Origin: Bacteroidota bacterium
GTDB taxonomy: Bacteria > Bacteroidota > Bacteroidia > Chitinophagales > Chitinophagaceae
DNA length: 41,097 nucleotides
Assembly (NCBI GenBank): GCA_025352905.1
Contig: JANXRX010000250.1
Coordinates: 1 to 41,097, forward strand
Reading direction: 5' to 3'
Numbering within the stretch: the first letter of the stretch is position 1; each line of letters starts with the position of its first letter. The notes under the pieces were generated by a model that did not search any database, had not been told where the DNA came from, and was given only the letters and a program-made list of their open reading frames with translations. The translations under genes were made by a program, and so were the position numbers. Shown piece after piece: positions 8,859-14,906 of this stretch.

Positions 8859-9575
8859 TCAGTTAAAGATAGTTTCTGCCTGTACAATACTTTCCGGTTT
8901 ACCTACATCAATAAACTGCGAGCCGGAATGATCAAAGCTTTGAATACTGTTTTCTTTTGCCAGGTCAAGGTAAACATCCACCATGGAAAATTTACCCGTT
9001 TGCCTGATCATCGAAAGAAGTGTTGTATCGATGACATGTATACCGCTGAATGCTTTTTGTACGGATATCCCACCTGCGCGCGCTATTTTTTCTTCCCCTG
9101 TTTTCACATTGCGCCAACCCGATAGAATGGCATGCTCATTAAATAAAAAATAACGGGAAGTATCCCGGTTACTGACCGCCAGCGTTGCCAGCGGTCTTTC
9201 TGCAAGATGCTGCGCGATCATGGCCGTCAGATCCAGATCCGTGAGTATATCTACATTCATCAGCACAAGATCTGTTTCGCCCGAAAAATACCAACCTGCC
9301 TTCTGTAAACCACCGCCTGTTTCCAGAACGGCTTGTGTTTCATCTGAGATCGTAACGGAAGACCCCCATCCTTTATTTTTTTCTATTGTACCGATTACCT
9401 GGTCGGCAAAGTGATGAACGTTCACGATCACTTCAAATATGCCGTGTTTTTGCAGGTAGCTGATATTTCTTTCCAGTAAGGATGTCCCATTCACCATCGC
9501 CAAAGCTTTGGGATGTTCATCCGTCCAGGGTTTTAACCGCGAACCCAAACCGGCAGCGAGGATCATTGCTTTCAT
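8859..9575 (-). CDS. murU: MurU-like sugar-1-phosphate nucleotidyltransferase
   Basis: 238-residue nucleotidyltransferase with the N-terminal signature LAAGLGSRLKPWTDEHPKAL followed by NGTSLLERN. VNVHHFADQV and VLETGGGLQKA match MurU and mannose-1-phosphate guanylyltransferase relatives; LMNVDILTDLD supplies the metal-binding Asp region. MurU converts MurNAc-1-phosphate and UTP to UDP-MurNAc in the anabolic peptidoglycan recycling route. The start ATG at 9575 overlaps the stop of the upstream kinase-RapZ gene by 4 bases, so the two are translationally coupled, as expected for AmgK (kinase) and MurU acting in sequence. A GDP-mannose-type activity is the main alternative; the symbol rests partly on context. 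Confidence 0.72.
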   Translation of the reverse strand: MKAMILAAGLGSRLKPWTDEHPKALAMVNGTSLLERNISYLQKHGIFEVIVNVHHFADQVIGTIEKNKGWGSSVTISDETQAVLETGGGLQKAGWYFSGETDLVLMNVDILTDLDLTAMIAQHLAERPLATLAVSNRDTSRYFLFNEHAILSGWRNVKTGEEKIARAGGISVQKAFSGIHVIDTTLLSMIRQTGKFSMVDVYLDLAKENSIQSFDHSGSQFIDVGKPESIVQAETIFN

Positions 9576-11014
9576 GCTTTCTTCCAGTTCATTGTGTTGG
9601 TATGTTCCATCTCCACTTTTACCTTATACTTGTTGCGCAGGTGTCTCGCTGTTTGTTCAGCCGCGTATACACTCCTGTGTTGCCCGCCGGTACAGCCGAA
9701 ATTGATCATTAAATGATGAAATCCACGCCGCAGGTATTCCTGTACGGTAATGTCTACCAGATCCCATACGCTGTTGAGGAATTCGTTCATTTTTGTGCGT
9801 TGCTCCAGGAAGTCCTGTACGGGTTTGTCTTTCCCGCTAAGTGTTTTATACTCATCAAAGCGGCCCGGGTTAAGGATCCCGCGCATATCAAATACAAAAC
9901 CACCGCCGTTATCGCTGGTATCGGCCGGGATCCCATTTCGGTAACTGAAGCTGTTTACGATTATCACAAGTGGTGTTTCCTCATTGGCCTGTATGGGTTC
10001 AAACTTTTCTACCATTTCATCAGACACCACCAGTTTTAGTACCCGGTCAAATTCGGGCGTACTGATACCTACCCGTTTATTTTCAATAAAGAATTTCAGG
10101 TTACGCAGCGCCAACGGAATGCTCGCCAGGAAATGTGCTTTTCTTTCAAACAGCCCCCTGAAACCATAGGCGCCCATCACCTGCATTAAACGAATAAGCA
10201 CATAGCCGTTATACTGGCTCACAAATGTGGTCCGGTCAATCGGTTCTTCCAGCAAAAGGTCAACGCTGTCCATATAATACGCAAGCAATGAATCTTTCCA
10301 CTCTTCGCTTAATTCTGCTTTTGCCTGCCAGAGCATGGAAGCCACATCATATTGCAGCGCCCCTTTCATTCCGCCCTGGTAATCGATAAAATTTACTTCA
10401 TCGTTCTTTACGATAATATTGCGGCTCTGAAAATCACGGAACATGAAATATTTATACTGGGTATGGGTAAGATAAGTGCTCAGGGCCTCAAAATCACTGA
10501 GCATCGCCTGCTTATCATAAGGAAGCTGCAGGGTATCGAGGAAATAATATTTGAAATAGAGCAGGTCGCTCATGATTGCCTGCCTGCCAAATTCTTTGGC
10601 GGTTAAACAATAATCATAGTTCAGATCCTTATCCCCCAATATCTGCAGGCGTGCCAGCCCGGCCAGGCTTTTTTGAAATAACTGATAGGAATAATCTGCA
10701 TGGCCATGTTCTTCGAGCTGGTTTAACAAAGAGTCTGTACCGAGGTCCTGCTGTATATATAGTGTATCGTCATCATTCACGCCAAATATCCGGGGTACCT
10801 GCAATCCTGCTTTGAGAAAATGACGGCTGAAATAAACAAAGGTCCTTGTTTCGGGGCGGTTAAGATTGTACGTAGCAATAAAGGTTTGTTCCCCGGCATA
10901 GATCCGGAAATAAGTGCGGTCGCTCCCGCTCTGTGGCAGTTTTTCGATACGGTCCTGCTTACCGTTCCCGGTTGTTTCAAACAGGCTGCCGATAGCCTCT
11001 ATCACTTTTTCCAT
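9572..11014 (-). CDS. Fusion protein: AmgK-like aminosugar phosphotransferase plus RapZ C-terminal domain
   Basis: 480 residues with two domains. Residues 1 to about 320 are an aminoglycoside-phosphotransferase-fold kinase: MFRDFQSRNI holds the catalytic Asp194 and Asn199, and FIDYQGG holds metal-binding Asp211. The usual His of the HxD motif is Phe192. This matches AmgK-type anomeric MurNAc/GlcNAc kinases. Residues about 348-480 match the RapZ C-terminal domain: NSFSYRNGIPAD, GGFVFDMRGILNPGR, SGKDKPVQDFL and GCTGGQHRSVY (440-450). In E. coli RapZ this domain binds GlcN6P and the sRNAs GlmY/GlmZ; the RapZ N-terminal P-loop ATPase domain is absent here. It is coupled by a 4-base overlap to the MurU-like gene. 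Kinase substrate and RNA binding are inferences. Confidence 0.85.
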   Translation of the reverse strand: MEKVIEAIGSLFETTGNGKQDRIEKLPQSGSDRTYFRIYAGEQTFIATYNLNRPETRTFVYFSRHFLKAGLQVPRIFGVNDDDTLYIQQDLGTDSLLNQLEEHGHADYSYQLFQKSLAGLARLQILGDKDLNYDYCLTAKEFGRQAIMSDLLYFKYYFLDTLQLPYDKQAMLSDFEALSTYLTHTQYKYFMFRDFQSRNIIVKNDEVNFIDYQGGMKGALQYDVASMLWQAKAELSEEWKDSLLAYYMDSVDLLLEEPIDRTTFVSQYNGYVLIRLMQVMGAYGFRGLFERKAHFLASIPLALRNLKFFIENKRVGISTPEFDRVLKLVVSDEMVEKFEPIQANEETPLVIIVNSFSYRNGIPADTSDNGGGFVFDMRGILNPGRFDEYKTLSGKDKPVQDFLEQRTKMNEFLNSVWDLVDITVQEYLRRGFHHLMINFGCTGGQHRSVYAAEQTARHLRNKYKVKVEMEHTNTMNWKKA

Positions 11015-11110
11015 GTGTATGCACTGGGTTTACAGCGAAAATAAAGCTTAGGGATGAAACCGGCAGTCATTTTCGTGTTTTGGGCAGGAAGAAGGTTTTC
11101 CTGATCCGGG

Positions 11111-11803
11111 TTATCCATGTAAAGCAAAATCCACCGCGGCAGTTGAATGGATCAGGGTCGTATCAAAAACGGGAATACGGCAATCCTGCTGTTGTACCAG
11201 CAACGGGATCTCTGTACAACCAAAAATAACCCCTTCGGCTCCTTCTGTTCTGAGTTGATCAATGATCTGCAGAAAACGTTGTTTGGTTTCAGGAAGGAAA
11301 ATGCCTTTTCCAAATTCTGAATAGATGGCATTGTTGATATAATCAATGTCCTCCTGACCGGGTATGATCGTGTTAATTGCCTGTTCCGATAATTTGCGGG
11401 TATAAAAGTCCTGCTGCATTACATATTTAGTACCCAGTAAAGCCACCGTACGCAATTTTTGTTCCCTGATCGCATCGGCTGTAACAGAAGCAATATGTAT
11501 CAACGGTATGTTTACGGATGCCTGTACCTCATCTGCTATCTTGTGCATGGTATTGGCGCCGATAAGCAGGCAATCGGCGCCGGCTTTTTCTAATTGTTGT
11601 GCGGCATCAGAAACCATATCTGTTAATCCTTTCCAGTCGCCCGCTTCTGTCAGTGTTTTGATCTCCTGAAAATTTACCGAGTAGAGAATGATCTTTGCTG
11701 CATGTACGCCACCGAGTCTTTCATTTACTATCTGGTTGAGGAACTTATAATATTCCACGGTTGATAACCAGGAGATCCCGCCGATGATGCCGATCGTTTT
11801 CAT
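11111..11803 (-). CDS. Aspartate/glutamate racemase family protein
   Basis: 230 residues beginning MKTIGIIGGISWLSTVEYYK, a hallmark of the Asp/Glu racemase superfamily and close to E. coli YgeA-type enzymes. PLP-independent racemases use two opposed residues. The second is clear as Cys196 in GCTEIP. The first position, Cys in PCNT-type enzymes and reported as Thr83 in the E. coli enzyme, is Ala83 here in GANTMHK. The protein may therefore be a one-base enzyme, have a different substrate or not racemise. It stands in its own unit between the kinase-RapZ gene (96 bases downstream) and the radical SAM gene (21 bases upstream), and could be co-transcribed with the latter. D-amino acids for peptidoglycan would fit the neighbourhood, but that is speculative. 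Confidence 0.82.
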   Translation of the reverse strand: MKTIGIIGGISWLSTVEYYKFLNQIVNERLGGVHAAKIILYSVNFQEIKTLTEAGDWKGLTDMVSDAAQQLEKAGADCLLIGANTMHKIADEVQASVNIPLIHIASVTADAIREQKLRTVALLGTKYVMQQDFYTRKLSEQAINTIIPGQEDIDYINNAIYSEFGKGIFLPETKQRFLQIIDQLRTEGAEGVIFGCTEIPLLVQQQDCRIPVFDTTLIHSTAAVDFALHG

Positions 11804-11824
11804 AGAGTGAAGATAGGAAAGAGA

Positions 11825-12904
11825 TCAAAACAATCTCCCCTGCTCGCCCGGCCTCCTGAAGTTTGAACAATCCAGTTCCCATCGTTCGGCATTCAGTTTA
11901 TATATTTTATTATACTTTTTAAATTGCTGTCCTACCAGGTCCGAGATCGGGCCCTCGCCACGCATACGCACACCATAGCGACTATCATTCACCTGCCCGC
12001 CGTGCCCGTTTTCGATCAGGTGCCAGACCTTATCGGCACGGTCCGGAAAATTCTTGTACAGCCAGTCGTGAAAGATCAGCTTAATAGCACCGTTCAACCT
12101 TATAAAAGTATACGCGCTGAAGGTGGCGCCATTGGCGCTGGCTGCTTCCATAATACGCTGCATTTCGTGTTCATTAAGTCCGGGTATCATCGGCCCCAGC
12201 ATTACACCCGCACGCACGCCGGCCTCGCTTAATTCCCTGATCACCCTGAGCCTTTGTTTGGCGGTAGTGGTACGGGGTTCCATGGCACGGCGGAGATCTT
12301 CATTAAAAGAGGTGATACTGACTAATACACTCACCAGTTTTTTCTTCGCCATTTCCTGCAACAGTTTTGTATCACGTAATATGCCCGCATTTTTGGTGAT
12401 CATACCAACCGGCTGGTTAAATTCATTGCATACTTCCAGTATCCGTTTGGTCAGTTCAAATTTTTTCTCTGCCGGCTGGTAACAATCTGTGTTGCCGCTA
12501 AGCGCGATGGGCACACATTCCCAGTTTTTATTCATCAAAAATTTACGTAACAGTTCGGGCGCATTCTTTTTCACAATGATCTTTCTTTCAAAATCAAGCC
12601 CGGCGCTGTATCCCCAGTATTCATGCACATTTCGCGCATAACAGTAGATACAGCCATGTTCGCATCCCTGGTAAGGGTTCATGCTGTACCACATACCTAC
12701 ATCCGGGCTGTCTACCTTATTCACCAGCCCTTTGGCATGATCCTCGAGATATACTGTTGCCGAATTGGGCTCGGTCCAGTCGTCAATACTTTCAATCTGC
12801 TCGCGTACCTTCTCGTTTTTTAAGAACCGGTTTTTGGGGTTGAACTGTGCGCCGCGACCTTTGAGGTATTGGTCTTTGTTGTCGTTGGTTATTTCTTCTT
12901 CCAT
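11825..12904 (-). CDS. Radical SAM protein of the SPL/PA0069 family (spore-photoproduct-lyase-like)
   Basis: 359 residues with a radical SAM CxxxCxxC motif at Cys81, Cys85 and Cys88 (GCEHGCIYCYARN), which binds a [4Fe-4S] cluster and S-adenosylmethionine. ALSGNTDCYQPAEKK and LGPMIPGLNEHE are family segments. COG1533 proteins are related to spore photoproduct lyase and are often annotated as DNA-repair photolyases, but PA0069-type members have no proven substrate. The N-terminal extension before the cluster (residues 1-75) is usual for this subgroup. Upstream lies a large inverted repeat and then the 2H phosphoesterase genes on the same strand, so a shared transcript is possible unless the hairpin ends it. 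The nearby umuDC genes make a DNA-damage role attractive but unproven. Confidence 0.85.
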   Translation of the reverse strand: MEEEITNDNKDQYLKGRGAQFNPKNRFLKNEKVREQIESIDDWTEPNSATVYLEDHAKGLVNKVDSPDVGMWYSMNPYQGCEHGCIYCYARNVHEYWGYSAGLDFERKIIVKKNAPELLRKFLMNKNWECVPIALSGNTDCYQPAEKKFELTKRILEVCNEFNQPVGMITKNAGILRDTKLLQEMAKKKLVSVLVSITSFNEDLRRAMEPRTTTAKQRLRVIRELSEAGVRAGVMLGPMIPGLNEHEMQRIMEAASANGATFSAYTFIRLNGAIKLIFHDWLYKNFPDRADKVWHLIENGHGGQVNDSRYGVRMRGEGPISDLVGQQFKKYNKIYKLNAERWELDCSNFRRPGEQGRLF

Positions 12905-12914
12905 AAAAAAATTT

Positions 12915-13054
12915 ACTCACCCCGGCTCGCTTCGCTGCCACCCCTCTCTGCTACGCAAAGAGGGGGTAAAATATCTCTCCTCCGCAAAGAAGGGATAAAA
13001 TATCCCCTTCTCTATTTATAGAGAGGGGTGGCAGCGAAGCGAGCCGGGGTGAGT
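12915..13054. repeat. 35-bp perfect inverted repeat enclosing two 29-bp direct repeats
   Basis: The left arm, 12915-12949, and right arm, 13020-13054, are perfect reverse complements over 35 bases and GC-rich, with cores such as CTCGCTTCGCTGCC and GGCAGCGAAGCGAG. The 70-base interval contains two direct repeats of 29 bases (12946-12974 and 12975-13003, four mismatches); the second unit ends in a small palindrome, GGGATA-AAA-TATCCC. The element sits 2 bases past the stop of a 2H phosphoesterase gene and 10 bases before the radical SAM start. As RNA it would form a very stable stem that could end or attenuate the minus-strand transcript. It may also be a dispersed MITE- or REP-like repeat; no transposase is nearby. 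Confidence 0.9.
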
Positions 13055-13056
13055 TG

Positions 13057-13671
13057 TTAATTAAATAATCGTCCCTGGTCAACCGTCACTTTCTTATTCA
13101 GCAGCCCGAAACGTTTTACTGTTGCATACCATTTCTCACCTTCCCGCTTTCGGAGCAACAATAAATGGTTTACCATGAACCGCCCGCTGAAATGTGTATT
13201 ACTCATTTCCAGCCAGCCTTTTTCATATTGCCAGGGCAGGAGCTTCCGCGCAAGCGTGATATACGGCTCTGTGATAAAATGCGGCTTCCTATCCTTATCA
13301 ATTTTCATCAGTTGCTGCATTGGCCGCAGGGCTTTCACCAGTTCAACGATCTGTGTCTTGGTCGTTACGTTGATATAGATACTATGTGTGGGGAAACTCC
13401 CAAAACCATGCAGCTCCACCATAAACGCCTCACTGCCAGCAGCAAACAGTTGCAGGCGGTGAAGCAGTTTCTGTTCCATCATTTCAAATTGCTGAAACCT
13501 CACGAGTGTGATATTGGATTTGCCCGTAGCCGCTGCCGGGCAATCGTAGGTATCCGCAAAATATTTTTTGATCCCCGCGATCTCCTCACCTAATGCCTCA
13601 TGCGGCTGTATCACCAGCAGGTAATCCGCAATTATATAAGATTCTATCACTGACTGATCTGATTTACGCAT
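13057..13671 (-). CDS. 2H phosphoesterase (2'-5' RNA ligase/LigT-like) family protein lacking both catalytic histidines
   Basis: 204 residues, clearly paralogous to the upstream gene: shared YLLVxxP start, GFxxxxTHSIYINV-type centre and LLLLRKR/LVLLRRQ plus RFGLL ends. 2H phosphoesterases need two HxT motifs. Here the first is NIT (Asn53, SNITLVRF) and the second YIT (Tyr137, PYITLARKL), so both catalytic His are gone while fold-defining residues and the reading frame stay intact. It may keep an RNA- or nucleotide-binding role, perhaps in partnership with the active paralog. It starts 32 bases after that gene's stop, consistent with one operon. Divergence without frame damage argues for a maintained pseudoenzyme rather than a decaying gene. 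Confidence 0.82.
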   Translation of the reverse strand: MRKSDQSVIESYIIADYLLVIQPHEALGEEIAGIKKYFADTYDCPAAATGKSNITLVRFQQFEMMEQKLLHRLQLFAAGSEAFMVELHGFGSFPTHSIYINVTTKTQIVELVKALRPMQQLMKIDKDRKPHFITEPYITLARKLLPWQYEKGWLEMSNTHFSGRFMVNHLLLLRKREGEKWYATVKRFGLLNKKVTVDQGRLFN

Positions 13672-13703
13672 GATGATTTATATGCCCATCCTTCAGGATG
13701 GGG

Positions 13704-14294
13704 TTAAGGCAGCAATCCAAACCTGTTCACCTGTTTACAGGTATCAAACTGGTGCTGTCTTCGCAGCAATACCAGTTCTGTTACTTCAAAGGAGGCATGA
13801 AATGTTTTTTGTGTATAATCAGCGATCGCCTGCCTGTATACGATATCCGGTAACCGCCTGGCGATAGTGAGGTGGGGAAATTTACCGATATGCATGGGCG
13901 GGCAGCCATAACTTTTTACATACTGGTCCACCACTTTCAGTTCTTTGGCCAGTTGCTGAAAGGGTTGGTGATCCTGTACACGCAGGTAAATGGTATGCGC
14001 CGCAAACCCGTTATACTGATCAAGGACCACTGTAAATTTTTTCTGGTTACTGATGATCCGGTGCATCCAGCGGATCAGGGTTTCTTCCATCTCTTCTTTT
14101 GCCATAAAATTGGCCACCGTAATATGTGGCTTTGTTTTAATGGCCACCGGCTCACGATACTGTGCGGAAAAGAATTGTTTTTCTTCCATTACCTGCCGGT
14201 ACACCGCCGCATCAGGATGCGCTACCAGCAGGTACTCGTAGATGCCGTTCAATACGGGTGTCAGTGATCGGTTGGATACCAGCCCTGTTTCCAT
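13704..14294 (-). CDS. 2H phosphoesterase (2'-5' RNA ligase/LigT-like) family protein, apparently active
   Basis: 196 residues with both HxT motifs intact: PHITVANF (His57) and PHLTIARRL (His141), spaced as in 2H enzymes that open or form cyclic or 2'-5' phosphodiester bonds in RNA and nucleotides. It is the first gene of a minus-strand unit with the His-less paralog and possibly the radical SAM gene. It diverges from umuD across only 70 bases, so both promoters must overlap the TTTAGTA repeats. The substrate is unknown; tRNA-type 2'-5' ligase activity is known only in vitro for E. coli LigT/ThpR. The divergent umuDC genes suggest, but do not show, a stress or DNA-damage link. Confidence 0.85.
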   Translation of the reverse strand: METGLVSNRSLTPVLNGIYEYLLVAHPDAAVYRQVMEEKQFFSAQYREPVAIKTKPHITVANFMAKEEMEETLIRWMHRIISNQKKFTVVLDQYNGFAAHTIYLRVQDHQPFQQLAKELKVVDQYVKSYGCPPMHIGKFPHLTIARRLPDIVYRQAIADYTQKTFHASFEVTELVLLRRQHQFDTCKQVNRFGLLP

Positions 14295-14317
14295 AAATAA
14301 ATTTTTGTAGTAATTAT

Positions 14318-14347
14318 TTTAGTATAAATTTACTAAATATTTTAGTA
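14318..14347. promoter_or_regulatory. Three alternating TTTAGTA/TACTAAA half-sites in the divergent umuD promoter
   Basis: Half-sites lie at 14318-14324 (TTTAGTA), 14331-14337 (TACTAAA) and 14341-14347 (TTTAGTA). The first and second form an inverted repeat with a 6-base spacer; the second and third form another with a 3-base spacer. They fill the 70-base gap between the 2H phosphoesterase start (14294) and the umuD start (14365), where any repressor would control both directions. This has the architecture of an operator for a dimeric regulator such as an SOS-type repressor, but the regulator and its consensus are unknown to me. The region is AT-rich, so some palindromy could be chance. Confidence 0.5.
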
Positions 14348-14364
14348 TATCAAAATAAATATTT

Positions 14365-14796
14365 ATGGAAGAGGAAGAATTTTATGGCGCTGCCTATAAA
14401 GGTTCAAAAAAATTTGACCAGTCGGAAGTGCCCACCGCCAATGCCACCGGTTTTGGCGCCGCTGCAGACGATTATATGGAGCGAGGCATTGATCTGAACG
14501 AACAACTGATCCGCAACAAGCCCGCCACGTTTTTCTTCCGCATGAACAGTGATGCGATGATCGACGTTGGCATCCACAGCGGCGATACGCTGATCGTAGA
14601 CAGGAGTATCAAGGCCGTTAACGGTAAAATCGTTGTGGCCATACTCAACGGAGAAATGCTGGTCAGGAAATTACAAATGGATATGAAAGGCGTTATACTT
14701 ATCGCGGAAAATAAAAAATATGCGAATGTACGGGTAGATGAGTTTAGCAATTATGCGGCCTGGGGCGTTGTTGTCTATTCAATTCACGCGTTATAA
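14365..14796 (+). CDS. umuD: UmuD-like protein (S24 fold) with substituted catalytic dyad
   Basis: 143 residues, the normal UmuD length, collinear with E. coli UmuD: cleavage-region Gly29 in ATGFGAAADDY, then GIDLNEQL, GIHSGDTLIVDRS and LNGEMLVRKLQ. UmuD self-cleaves with a Ser-Lys dyad after RecA stimulation, and UmuD' then joins UmuC as DNA polymerase V. Here the position of Ser60 is Ala64 (NSDAMID instead of SGDSMID; codon 14554-14556) and that of Lys97 is Arg101 (codon 14665-14667). Autocleavage by the known mechanism should therefore be impossible. The gene is followed by umuC after an unusually long 110-base gap. It may act uncleaved, be processed by another route, or be a structural partner only. 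Confidence 0.85.
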   Translation: MEEEEFYGAAYKGSKKFDQSEVPTANATGFGAAADDYMERGIDLNEQLIRNKPATFFFRMNSDAMIDVGIHSGDTLIVDRSIKAVNGKIVVAILNGEMLVRKLQMDMKGVILIAENKKYANVRVDEFSNYAAWGVVVYSIHAL

Positions 14797-14906
14797 CCGG
14801 TAATATGTACCTGGCAACAACACATTTTTCAACTTTCGTTGCGTCGCACACTTCGGGGTTCTGTCCTGCATTCAACTATAAACAATAAACCTAAATTGTA
14901 ACCCCC

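Noticed and set aside
14805-14888. 27-codon ORF in the umuD-umuC spacer
   Set aside because: Short, with no conserved features; more likely incidental in a repeat-like spacer.
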